Source of the DNA: Kocuria tytonis
Lineage (GTDB): Bacteria > Actinomycetota > Actinomycetes > Actinomycetales > Micrococcaceae
Reading direction: 5' to 3'
DNA: 64,000 nt
NCBI RefSeq assembly: GCF_003226895.2
Contig: NZ_PNJG02000001.1
Location: 806,001-870,000 of the forward strand
Part shown: piece by piece, positions 31,971 through 40,144 of the stretch
Layout: every line of letters begins with the position of its first letter
Numbering within the stretch: the stretch's first letter is position 1
Position numbers and translations under genes: made by a program
The notes under the pieces: model-generated
Told to the model about the DNA's origin: nothing
Database searches by the model: none
Seen by the model: only the letters and a program-made list of their open reading frames with translations

Positions 31971-32525
31971 ATGGCCAGACCCACCACCGTCGCGCGCGTG
32001 CTCGCCGCCGTCCTGGACCTTGCCGAGCATGGCGGTCCGAGCGCCTTGACCATGGAAGGCATCGCCGCTGAGGCCGGGGTGGGCAAGCAGACGCTCTACC
32101 GCACGTGGCCATCGGTGCATGCGATCCTCTTCGACGCCCTCGTCACCGAATCTGCTGCCGCGGGCTCATCCGAAAGTTACGCCACGACCTTCGACGTCCT
32201 GCAGTCGACGATCGCCGAGCTCACCACCGAGCCCCGGGCTTCGCTGCTGCGGATGCTCGCAGCCGCGATCCACAGCGACGAAGCGATCGCCCACCAGTTC
32301 CACACGCGGCTCTTCCAGCCCCAGCAGGAGCAGATCACTCGCCTAGTCGCCGCCGACGGCTACGCCAACCCGAAGACGGCCACCGAGCTACTCCTCGCAC
32401 CCCTCCTCTACCGCTGGTTCCTCCGACTGCCCCAGTTCACCGACAGCGAGCTGCGCGACCACGTCGAGAAAGTACGACGCCTTGAGCAGCTGTCTTCAAC
32501 CAACGTGTCCGGTCAGTACACCTAG
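31971..32525 (+). CDS. TetR family regulator (passenger of the right IS481 unit)
   Basis: Repressor of 184 residues. The N-terminal DNA-binding domain is LTMEGIAAEAGVGKQTLYRTW and a TetR_C-like sensor domain follows. No ribosome site precedes the ATG, and a good -10 lies seven bases before it. The last residues (VSGQYT) and the stop are encoded by the terminal inverted repeat and CTAG, the same way transposase copy 1 ends SGQYS. It probably controls itself and the divergent SDR gene. Confidence 0.87.
   Translation: MARPTTVARVLAAVLDLAEHGGPSALTMEGIAAEAGVGKQTLYRTWPSVHAILFDALVTESAAAGSSESYATTFDVLQSTIAELTTEPRASLLRMLAAAIHSDEAIAHQFHTRLFQPQQEQITRLVAADGYANPKTATELLLAPLLYRWFLRLPQFTDSELRDHVEKVRRLEQLSSTNVSGQYT
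32504..32520 (-). repeat. Terminal repeat at the right edge of the island
   Basis: Read on the minus strand it begins TGTACTGACCGGACACG and continues TTGGTTGAAGAC. This is closer to the left end at 19265 (TGTACTGACCGGGGACG then TTGATCGAAGAC) than to the right end at 21432. CTAG follows outside. Confidence 0.7.
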
Positions 32526-32543
32526 CCGTACACCTGGCGCCCT

Positions 32544-32570
32544 CGCCCCCGGGTCGCCGCCCCGGGGGCG
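32544..32570 (-). terminator. Terminator after the uvrD2-like gene
   Basis: CGCCCCCGGG (32544-32553) pairs perfectly with CCCGGGGGCG (32561-32570) around a 7-base loop, about 100 bases after the helicase stop. It lies just outside the island's right edge. Confidence 0.5.
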
Positions 32571-32667
32571 GGCTGGGACCCGGCGTGGTCCGATGCGCGG
32601 CGCGGGAACCGGTGGTGCGTCGCGCTCCGAGGAACGGCGCTGCAACCGGTGGTGCGTTGCGGGCCGG

Positions 32668-34473
32668 TCACCGGCGCGGGGCGCGACGTCGCGCTACCGT
32701 GCGAGGCTCCGGCGGCAGGACGGCGTCGAGGAAGCGTGAGCGCGCGCGGTTGGGGCGACCACCCGGCGTGCGCGAGAGGGACCACGAGAACACGAGGTGC
32801 TCGCGCGCGCGGGTGATCCCCACGTAGAGCAGGCGCCGTTCCTCGTCCATGGCGTCGGGGGTGTCCGCGAACGAGATGGGCATGAGTCCCTCGGAGAGGC
32901 CCACGAGGAACACGGCATCCCACTCCAGGCCCTTCGCGGAGTGCAGTGAGGCGAGCGTGACGCCGTCCATGACCGGGGCCTCCTGCGTGGTGGCGCGGCG
33001 TTCGAGCTCCTGGGCGAAGCCGGCGAGCGAGAGCGTCCCTTCCTGCTCCGCCGCGCGGCGGGCCATGGTGTCCGCGAGGGACACGAGGGCACGCAGGGAC
33101 TCCCACTTGGCCCGGGTGGCGCTGTCGGAGCGCGGAGCCCGCTCGGTGTAGCCCAGGGAACCGAGCATGTCCCGCACCTGACGCGGCACGTCCGCGCGGT
33201 CCGCACCCGCGGTGCGTGCCGCGGAGCGGATCTGCACGATCGCCTGTCGGATCTCGGGACGGTTGAAGAAGCGCTCCGAGCCGCGCAGCTGGAAACCGAT
33301 GTTCGCGTCCGCGAGTGCCGCCTCGAACGCCTGCGACTGGCCGTTGGTGCGGAACAGCACGGCGATCTCGTGCGGGGCCACGCCGTCCTCGATCAGGTCC
33401 CGGATCCGCACGGCCACACCAGCGGCCTCCGCCTCGTCGTCCGGGTACTCGTTCCAGCTCGGTTCGGGGCCCGCCGGGCGCTGCGAGACCAGCCGCAATG
33501 GAGTGGCCCAGGTGTCCGGGGTGGATCCGGGGGCGGGGCGGCGGGCGGCGAGCAGCCGGTTGGCGGTGTTGACCACCTGCGGTGTGGAGCGGTAGTCGCG
33601 GATCAGCTCCACCACCGAGGCGCCCGGGTAGCGGGACGGGAACTCCAGCAGGTGCCGGGACGTGGCGCCGGTGAAGGAGTAGATGGTCTGGGAGGCGTCC
33701 CCCACCACGCAGAGATCGTCCCGGGTGCCCAGCCAGGCGTCGAGCAGGCGCTGCTGCAGGGGCGAGACGTCCTGGTACTCGTCCACGACGAACTGGCGGT
33801 ACTGGTCCCGCACCGCCGCCGCGATGCGCTCGTCCTCCTCCAGGATGCCCACGGTGATGAGCAGGACGTCCTCGAAGTCGATCAGGTGACGGTCCGCCTT
33901 GAGGTCCTCGTAGGACTGGTACAGCCGCTGCATGGTGCGGGTGTCGTACCCGGCGGGCATGTCCCGCTCCTCGGCGGCCGGGGCGTAGGTGTCCGGGGTG
34001 CACATGGACACCTTGGCCCACTCGATCTCCGCGGCGACGTCCCGGACGGTGGCCCGGTCCGTGGTGAGGCGCATGCCCTGGGCGGCCTCGGTGATCAGGC
34101 GGGCCTTGTGGTTCACGAGTCCCGGTGGAGGCCCGCCCACGGCCTGCGGCCAGAAGTACTGCAGCTGCCGCAGCGCCGCGGAGTGGAAGGTGCGGGCCTG
34201 CACGCCGGGCGCTCCGAGCGCACGCAGCCGCTGGCGCATCTCGTTGGCCGCGCGGGCCGTGAAGGTCAGCGCGAGGGTCTTCTGCGGGGTGTACACACCG
34301 GAGGCGATGCCCCACGCGATCCGGTGGGTGATCGCCCGGGTCTTGCCGGTTCCCGCCCCGGCGCGCACGCACACCGGGCCCTGCAGCGTGGTGGCCACGA
34401 CCCGCTGCTCGGGGTCCAGGCCCCCGAGGATCCGCTCCTCGGCGGTCTGCTCACCCGCGGTGTCGAGGCTCAC
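32668..34473 (-). CDS. UvrD/PcrA-type ATP-dependent DNA helicase (UvrD2-like, no HRDC)
   Basis: Superfamily 1 3'-5' helicase of 601 residues. Motif I is GAGTGKTRA, motif II VVDEYQDV, motif III GDASQTIYSF, motif V SLHSAKGLEWDAV and motif VI YVGITRAREHLVFSW. Mycobacterial UvrD2 carries an HRDC domain and a zinc module after motif VI. This protein stops about 35 residues after it. The start is GTG at 34473 overlapping the nudC stop. Gene order with nudC and adnB/adnA matches Rv3198c-Rv3202c. It probably unwinds DNA in repair. Confidence 0.9.
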   Translation of the reverse strand: MSLDTAGEQTAEERILGGLDPEQRVVATTLQGPVCVRAGAGTGKTRAITHRIAWGIASGVYTPQKTLALTFTARAANEMRQRLRALGAPGVQARTFHSAALRQLQYFWPQAVGGPPPGLVNHKARLITEAAQGMRLTTDRATVRDVAAEIEWAKVSMCTPDTYAPAAEERDMPAGYDTRTMQRLYQSYEDLKADRHLIDFEDVLLITVGILEEDERIAAAVRDQYRQFVVDEYQDVSPLQQRLLDAWLGTRDDLCVVGDASQTIYSFTGATSRHLLEFPSRYPGASVVELIRDYRSTPQVVNTANRLLAARRPAPGSTPDTWATPLRLVSQRPAGPEPSWNEYPDDEAEAAGVAVRIRDLIEDGVAPHEIAVLFRTNGQSQAFEAALADANIGFQLRGSERFFNRPEIRQAIVQIRSAARTAGADRADVPRQVRDMLGSLGYTERAPRSDSATRAKWESLRALVSLADTMARRAAEQEGTLSLAGFAQELERRATTQEAPVMDGVTLASLHSAKGLEWDAVFLVGLSEGLMPISFADTPDAMDEERRLLYVGITRAREHLVFSWSLSRTPGGRPNRARSRFLDAVLPPEPRTVARRRAPRR

Positions 34474-35444
34474 CAGTCGGTCTCCGGCAGCTCACGGCCC
34501 AGCCAGCTGACGATCAGCGCGTGGGCGATCGACACCGGTCCGGGCAGGCTGACGTCCCTGGCGCGGGCCCGGGCGAGCAGCTCCGCACGGGTGAACCACC
34601 GGACGTCCAGGATCTCCTCGCCGTCCGCCTCGACCTCCGCCGTGTGCGCCACGGCGCGGTAGCCCAGCATGAGCGAGCGGGGGAACGGCCACGGCTGCGA
34701 GCCCTGGTACTGCACGGTGTCCACCGTGATCCCGGCTTCCTCCCCGACCTCGCGCACCACGGCCTGCTCCGCGGACTCCCCGGGCTCCACGAAGCCGGCG
34801 AACGTGGAGTACCGGTTGCCGCTCCACAGGGCCGAGCGGCCCAGCAGGATCCGCTGCTCCTGCGGGTCCGGGTGGTCGTCCACCACCGCCACGATGATGG
34901 CGGGGTCCGTGCGCGGGAAGTGCACGGACCCGTCGTGCGGGCACCGCCGGGCCCACCCGGAGCGGATGACCTCGGTGGGTTCGCCGCAGCGCGGGCAGCG
35001 CGGGTGGTCCCGGTGCCACAGCGCGATCGCCTGACCCGTCACGAGCAGGGAGGTCTGTTCCGGGGAGACCGCGGTCGCGAGCGTGCGCAGACCCTCCCAG
35101 GCGGCGTCGTCGAGGCCCGGCAACTGGGTGTCCTCGGGGAAGGTCCGCAGAACCACCCGGGTGCCGTCCGCCAGCCGCCCGAGATGGACGTCCGGGCGTC
35201 CGGGGTCACCGGTGGCCGGGGGCACCTCGGTGTGGACGGGCAGCACGAGCCCGGTGTTCGTGACAGGAATCTTCGAGCCCCGCAGGACGAGCACCCGCGC
35301 GGTGGACGACGCCAGCGCCTCCGCCACGAGGTCCTCGTGCTCCCGCTGCACGGCATCGCGGTCGAAGGCGCGTCCGGCGAAGGGCAGCTGCGCGGCGCCG
35401 AGCAGGGGCGCGGGGGTGGCGGGAAGGTCCTGGGATGAACTCAC
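34470..35444 (-). CDS. nudC: NAD+ diphosphatase / RNA de-NADding enzyme NudC
   Basis: Nudix hydrolase of 324 residues that cleaves NAD(H), and in other species NAD-capped RNA, to NMN and AMP. The zinc ribbon CPRCG ... RRCPHDG keeps three cysteines, with Asp at the usual fourth place. The Nudix box starts GFVEPGESAEQ and ends REVGEEAGI. The NudC signature SQPWPFPRS follows it. The start is GTG at 35444 (VSSSQDLPATP), giving normal length. The open frame continues far upstream, antisense to the phosphotransferase gene. The stop overlaps the helicase start. Confidence 0.92.
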   Translation of the reverse strand: MSSSQDLPATPAPLLGAAQLPFAGRAFDRDAVQREHEDLVAEALASSTARVLVLRGSKIPVTNTGLVLPVHTEVPPATGDPGRPDVHLGRLADGTRVVLRTFPEDTQLPGLDDAAWEGLRTLATAVSPEQTSLLVTGQAIALWHRDHPRCPRCGEPTEVIRSGWARRCPHDGSVHFPRTDPAIIVAVVDDHPDPQEQRILLGRSALWSGNRYSTFAGFVEPGESAEQAVVREVGEEAGITVDTVQYQGSQPWPFPRSLMLGYRAVAHTAEVEADGEEILDVRWFTRAELLARARARDVSLPGPVSIAHALIVSWLGRELPETDW

Positions 35445-35528
35445 CCGACCACTGTAGACCGGGCTCCGGACACCCACGGCGGCCGTGTGGACAGCCCGGG
35501 CGCGGGGTCGGCCGGTAGGGTGGGTGGG

Positions 35529-36740
35529 GTGAGAACGACCCCCGAACTGCTCGCCGCCATCGCGGCCGCTGCCGTGCCCGGGGTGGCCCCCGTGGCCACC
35601 GGTCCTTCTCCGGACGACGCCGCGGACTTCCGTTCCTGCGTGGTCCAGGACGCCGCCGGGAAGCTCTGGCGCGTCCGTAGCCCCCTGAACACCGAGGCAA
35701 GCATGCGCCTGGAGACCGAGCACCTCGTGCTCCAGGCGTTCACGCCGTCCGTGCGCTCCCACCTGCCCTTCCACCTGCCCGCGGTGGCGGGTTCCGTGGG
35801 TCGGGGCGGGCTGCGCACCTTCGTGTACTCGCACCTGCCCGGGCGCACCCTGAGCCTGCAGGAGCTGCAGCGGCAGAACGCCCACCCGGAGGCACCGCTG
35901 CACGCGCCCTCCCCCAGCGCGGCGCCGAGGGCTCCGCTCGCGGTGCAGATCGGGCGTTCCCTGGGGGCGTTGCACTCCCTGCCCCGCGCCCTCGTGATGG
36001 ACGCGGACCTGCCCGCGTACAGCGCCGAGCAGTGCCGCACACGCATGCTCCACGACCTCGACCGCGCCGCGAGCACCGGACTCGTCCCCGGTGAGCTGCT
36101 GCGCCGGTGGGAGGAGACCCTCGAGGACACCACGCTGTGGCAGTTCTCCACCCGCGTGGTCCACGGTGACCTGCACGAGGACAACATCACGGTGGACCAC
36201 GGGACCCTGGCCTCCCTCACGGGGTGGAGCGATCTGCACGTGGGGGATCCCGCGGAGGACTTCTCGTGGCTCATGGGCATGGGCGATCCGGGCTTCGCGG
36301 ACACCGTGGTCGAGGCCTACTCCGTGGCGGCCGTGCAGCCCCCGGACGGGCACCTGCTGCGCCGGGCGCACCTGCGGGCCGAGTTCGCACTGGCCGAGTG
36401 GCTCGTGCGCGGCGTGGACCGGGGCGTCCCGTCCATGGTCGACGGCGCCCGGCGCATGCTGGACGCCCTCGCCGAGGACGTCCGTGCCGGCGGGTCGCCG
36501 TCCCCGGGAGTGCCCGGGCCCGGGACCCTCTCCGCGGCGGAGGGCGAGGGCTCGTCGCGTCCCGCCGCGGACGACGCCGCCGCCGTGCCCCCTCAGCGTC
36601 CCGAGCCCCGGTCTCCGAGCGGTTCCACGGCCGTGTCCGCGTCTCCCGGCAGATCCGCCGCGGACCCCTCCGACGACGCGGCGCCCGTGTCGGTGCCCGG
36701 CGCCCCGCTCTTCACGGACGATTCGGCGCCACGGTCGTAG
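35529..36740 (+). CDS. Aminoglycoside/macrolide phosphotransferase-like kinase
   Basis: Predicted small-molecule kinase of 403 residues. VVHGDLHEDNITV is the catalytic loop (HGDLxxxN), and DPAEDFSWL is the metal-binding Asp segment of the APH family (macrolide 2'-phosphotransferase branch). The C-terminal 90 residues are Pro/Ser/Ala-rich, and their coding strand overlaps the end of the adnB gene by 148 bases in antisense. The start is GTG at 35529. It is divergent from nudC with about 85 bp between. The substrate is unknown, and such genes occur in core actinobacterial genomes without resistance. Confidence 0.78.
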   Translation: MRTTPELLAAIAAAAVPGVAPVATGPSPDDAADFRSCVVQDAAGKLWRVRSPLNTEASMRLETEHLVLQAFTPSVRSHLPFHLPAVAGSVGRGGLRTFVYSHLPGRTLSLQELQRQNAHPEAPLHAPSPSAAPRAPLAVQIGRSLGALHSLPRALVMDADLPAYSAEQCRTRMLHDLDRAASTGLVPGELLRRWEETLEDTTLWQFSTRVVHGDLHEDNITVDHGTLASLTGWSDLHVGDPAEDFSWLMGMGDPGFADTVVEAYSVAAVQPPDGHLLRRAHLRAEFALAEWLVRGVDRGVPSMVDGARRMLDALAEDVRAGGSPSPGVPGPGTLSAAEGEGSSRPAADDAAAVPPQRPEPRSPSGSTAVSASPGRSAADPSDDAAPVSVPGAPLFTDDSAPRS

Positions 36741-39700
36741 AGGGACGTCACGATCCGCTCGAGCTGCTGCTCGTCCGCGAGGTCGTGGGGGTGCACCACC
36801 CGGTCCTCGGCCACGTAGTAGAACGCCGCCGAGACGCGGTCCACGGGGACCTCCTGGAGCCGGGCGAAGGCCAGCCGGTACAGCGCGAGCTGCCCCGACT
36901 TCTGCCGCAGTTCCCGACCGCGCGGGACGCGCCCGGTCTTCCAGTCCACGAGCTCCCACCCGTCCGCGGTGCGGAACACGGCGTCGATGCGTCCGCGCAC
37001 CGTGAGGGAGCCCACGGGGGTCTCCATGGGCAGCTCGATCGCGTACGGCTCCAGCGCGGCCCACGGGCCCGCACGGAACGTCTCCGTGAGCCGGGGCAGG
37101 TCCAGCTCCTCGTCCACGTGGTCGTCCGCGCCGGGCAGCTCGTCGAGGTCGAAGATGGCGGCATCGCCGTAGAAGTTCTCCACCCAGGTGTGGAACGCGG
37201 TGCCCGCACGGGCCGCGGAGCCCGGTTTCCGGGGCATGGGTCGCCGCAGGGTGCTGATGAACCCCTCGGGGTCGCTGTCCATGGCCACGAGCGCGGAGGC
37301 CGAGACGTGCGAGGGCATGTGCACGGTGCGCGGCCGGTCGGGATCCGACCGACGGGCGAGGAGCAGCTCGGCTTCGCGCCGCCAGCGTGTCACCGTGGCG
37401 GCGGAGTCCCCCGCCGCCAGCTCCTCGTCCGAGAGCCCCCGGAACTCGGGGTGGCCGCCGTCCCGCACGGCCTGCGCGGCCGCGTCCATCCGCGCCCGGC
37501 GGCCCTCGTGCGCGGGTGGGATCACCGTCTCGGTGAGCCGGCCCTCGGCGTCCCTGGTGGTGCGGGTGATGACCGGGCCCTCCAGGGGGTCGTAGGGCCA
37601 CAGGGCGCTGACCCGGGTGTCCAGCTGCGGGTTGCCCGCCACCTCACCGGGCTCCGCCCACGGCCCCTCCTCGAAGCCCGCGGCCCCGGCCTCGGCCATG
37701 TCCCGGGCCTCCCGCAGGAAGGGTGAGACGTCCTTGGCCCTCTTCCCGGTGCCCCGGAACACGGTCCCGGACAGTTCCAGCAGCGTCTTGGCGCGGGTGA
37801 AGGCCACGTAGGCCAGGCGGCGTTCCTCGCCGAGGTCGTGCTCGGCGACGTCCTGTGAGAACTCGGCGAAGGACGACTCCAGCTCCCGGACGTCCGCCAC
37901 GCGGGGAACCCACTGCGGCAGCTGCGAGGCGTCACCGCGCAGGGGCCACGGGAGCTTCGCGGCCTCCCCGGTCCAGGCCGAGGAGTTCTTGGACGGGAAG
38001 TCGTCCTGGTTGAGCCCCGGGACGTACACGTGGTCCCACTCCAGCCCCTTGGAGGCGTGCACCGTGAGCAGCTGAACGGCGTCGTGGCGGGTGTGGGAGG
38101 GCGGCAGGTCCAGCCCGTTCTCCTCCCGGGCGGCGGCGTCCAACCACGCGAGGAACGCGGCGACGTCGTGGGTGCGGGTGGTGGCCGTGAACTGCACCGC
38201 CTGGTCCAGGAAACCGTCGATGTTCCGGCGGGCGGTCGAGGGGTTCTCCCCCGGCAGCGCCGCCAGCTCGATGTCGAGTCCGAGCACCGTCTCCACCTCG
38301 TGGATCACGGTGGTCAGCTCGTCCCCCAGCACCTCGCGCAGCGCCATAACGTCCGCGCGCAGCGCCCGCAGCCGTCGCATGCCCTCCGGGGTGATGCCGC
38401 GGCCCCGCGAGGACACCCAGCCGTCCCGTGGCAGGGTCTCCAGCGCCTCGATCAGGCTGGAGCGGTCCACGAGGTCCGCCATCACCACGGTCCCGGCGTC
38501 ATCGAGGTCTTCCTCCTCGTCCCGGTTGCCGCGGGCGGCGCGCTCGTGGCGGCGCTCGAGTTCCGCGGCCCAGTCCCCCAGGGCGGCGAGATCCTTCGGG
38601 CCGAGCCGCCACCGCGCCCCGGCGAGCAGCCGGGCCAGGGCGTCGGAGCGGCCGGGATCGGTGAGGACGTGCAGCATGGCCACGACGTCGCCGACCTCCG
38701 GGGTGTGCAGCAGCCCGCCGAGACCCACCACCTCGTAGGGGATGTCGAGGGCCTCGAGCTCGAGCCGGAGGGGCTCGAACTGGGCTCTGCGGCGGCACAG
38801 CACCGCCATGGTGGGCATCTGCTCGAGGGGCTGCCCCTCGTGGGCGGCCCGCTGCTCGTGGATCAGCTGCGCGACCGCCCGTGCCTCCTCGGTGTCCGTG
38901 AGGTGGCGGCTCACACGCACCCTTCCCCGTACCGCGCCCGGCGCGGGGTCCAGCGGCGGGACCTGCACGGTGGTCGGTGAGCGGCTCCACGCCGGCGCGC
39001 TGCGCAGGGGTTCGGCCACGGCGTTGGCCGCGTCCAGGACGGAGAGGCTGTTGCGCCACGCGGTGGTGAGGAAGCTCGTGGCCGCGAACTCCGAGCCGCC
39101 GTCCGCCGTGCGGCGCGGGAAGTTCTCCACGAAGCTGAACAGCTGCCCGGAGGATGCCCCGCGGAAACCGTAGATGGACTGCTGCGGGTCCCCCACCGCC
39201 ATCACGCAGTGGCCGTCGCCGAAGAGCCCCGAGAACAGGGCGAGCTGGGCGTGGGAGGTGTCCTGGAACTCGTCCAGCAGCACGACCTTGAAGCGCTCGC
39301 GCTCCACCGTGCGCGCGTTCGGGTCCACCTGCACGATCCGTGCCGCCAGGGAGAGCAGGTCGCCGTAGTCCAGCACCGACTCCTGCCGCTTCACGGCGTG
39401 GAAGCGCTCCACGAGCTGGGCGAGGACATCCGTCTGGTCCATCCGGGCCAGGGCCTTCACGACGTCCGCGCCCGGTGTCTTCTTCCGGCCGTCCGGGGGA
39501 ACGTCCTGGCAGGCCGCCCGGAAGCGCCGCACGAACTCGCGGATCCGCCGCGCGTCGACCAGGTGCTCGGAGGCCTCCGAGGAGAGCTTCATGAGACCCC
39601 CGGTCAGGGTGTCCACGGCGGGAACGCTCTCCGGGAGCGGTCCGTCCCAGCCCCGCACCAGGTCGCCGGCCAGCTGCCACGCCTGTGCCTGGCCGAGCAG

Positions 39701-40144
39701 CACCGTGTCGGACTCGATGCCCAGTCGCAGCCCGTGGCTGCGCACCAGGGAGTTCGCGTAGGAGTGGTACGTGCTGACGGTGGGCTCCTGCACGGTGGCC
39801 GGGGCGTCGTCGTCGCCCTCCTCGGGGTCGGCGATGAGACCCGCACCGCGCAGCGCGCGCAGCTTCTGGGCGATGCGCTGCGAGAGCTCCCCGGCCGCCT
39901 TGCGGGTGAAGGTGACGCCCAGGATCTCCTCGGGCCGTGCCAGGCCGTTGGCCACGAGCCAGGTCACGCGGTCGGACATCGTGGTGGTCTTGCCGGACCC
40001 GGCGCCGGCCACGACCAGGCGCGGCGTGAGCGGGGAGGCGATCACCTCGGCCTGCTGCTCCGTGGGCGGGAAGTCACCGAGCGCCTCCGCGATGTCCTGC
40101 GGGGAGTACGTGATGTCCTCCGGTGTGAAGTCCTGCACGGTCAT
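36593..40144 (-). CDS. adnB: AdnB-like helicase-nuclease subunit
   Basis: Large DNA-end-processing protein of 1183 residues, half of the actinobacterial AdnAB (RecBCD/AddAB counterpart) motor-nuclease. The N-terminal UvrD-type helicase has VVAGAGSGKTTT (motif I, about residue 45), VVLLDEFQDTSHAQ (motif II) and LTVHASKGLEWDHVYV (motif V). The C-terminal RecB-type nuclease has DGWELVDWKTGRVPRG with the Asp-x-Lys core. The ATG at 40144 overlaps the adnA stop (ATGA), so the two subunits are coupled. The last 148 bases overlap the phosphotransferase gene on the other strand. Confidence 0.92.
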   Translation of the reverse strand: MTVQDFTPEDITYSPQDIAEALGDFPPTEQQAEVIASPLTPRLVVAGAGSGKTTTMSDRVTWLVANGLARPEEILGVTFTRKAAGELSQRIAQKLRALRGAGLIADPEEGDDDAPATVQEPTVSTYHSYANSLVRSHGLRLGIESDTVLLGQAQAWQLAGDLVRGWDGPLPESVPAVDTLTGGLMKLSSEASEHLVDARRIREFVRRFRAACQDVPPDGRKKTPGADVVKALARMDQTDVLAQLVERFHAVKRQESVLDYGDLLSLAARIVQVDPNARTVERERFKVVLLDEFQDTSHAQLALFSGLFGDGHCVMAVGDPQQSIYGFRGASSGQLFSFVENFPRRTADGGSEFAATSFLTTAWRNSLSVLDAANAVAEPLRSAPAWSRSPTTVQVPPLDPAPGAVRGRVRVSRHLTDTEEARAVAQLIHEQRAAHEGQPLEQMPTMAVLCRRRAQFEPLRLELEALDIPYEVVGLGGLLHTPEVGDVVAMLHVLTDPGRSDALARLLAGARWRLGPKDLAALGDWAAELERRHERAARGNRDEEEDLDDAGTVVMADLVDRSSLIEALETLPRDGWVSSRGRGITPEGMRRLRALRADVMALREVLGDELTTVIHEVETVLGLDIELAALPGENPSTARRNIDGFLDQAVQFTATTRTHDVAAFLAWLDAAAREENGLDLPPSHTRHDAVQLLTVHASKGLEWDHVYVPGLNQDDFPSKNSSAWTGEAAKLPWPLRGDASQLPQWVPRVADVRELESSFAEFSQDVAEHDLGEERRLAYVAFTRAKTLLELSGTVFRGTGKRAKDVSPFLREARDMAEAGAAGFEEGPWAEPGEVAGNPQLDTRVSALWPYDPLEGPVITRTTRDAEGRLTETVIPPAHEGRRARMDAAAQAVRDGGHPEFRGLSDEELAAGDSAATVTRWRREAELLLARRSDPDRPRTVHMPSHVSASALVAMDSDPEGFISTLRRPMPRKPGSAARAGTAFHTWVENFYGDAAIFDLDELPGADDHVDEELDLPRLTETFRAGPWAALEPYAIELPMETPVGSLTVRGRIDAVFRTADGWELVDWKTGRVPRGRELRQKSGQLALYRLAFARLQEVPVDRVSAAFYYVAEDRVVHPHDLADEQQLERIVTSLYDRGAESSVKSGAPGTDTGAASSEGSAADLPGDADTAVEPLGDRGSGR

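Larger units (their letters stand above)
19260..32525. mobile_element. Composite island bounded by inverted IS481-type ends
   Basis: The left end (from 19265) and the right end (reverse complement from 32520) share TGTACTGACCGG and then ACGTTG and GAAGAC in register. Both abut a CTAG (19260-19263 and 32522-32525). Between them are two IS481-type units, an ISL3 element, a PBP/LysR locus and a broken nuclease. On either side the gene order is one conserved in Actinobacteria. Whether the 13.3 kb ever moved as one unit is inferred. The joined target cannot be tested without a related genome. Confidence 0.5.
29953..32525 (-). mobile_element. Right IS481 unit with TetR/SDR passenger genes, right end lost
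   Basis: The left-type end is at 32504-32520 (reverse complement TGTACTGACCGGACACG), next to CTAG at 32522-32525. Inside lie a TetR gene reading toward the end, a divergent SDR gene, and transposase copy 2 on the same strand as the SDR. As in the left unit, the passengers sit between the left end and the transposase. The boundary near 29953 is approximate, because no right repeat is found there. Confidence 0.55.

Noticed and set aside
32607-32657. Direct repeat AACCGGTGGTGCGT (32607-32620 and 32644-32657)
   Set aside because: Only two short copies beside the uvrD2 3' end, with no element, promoter or array context.
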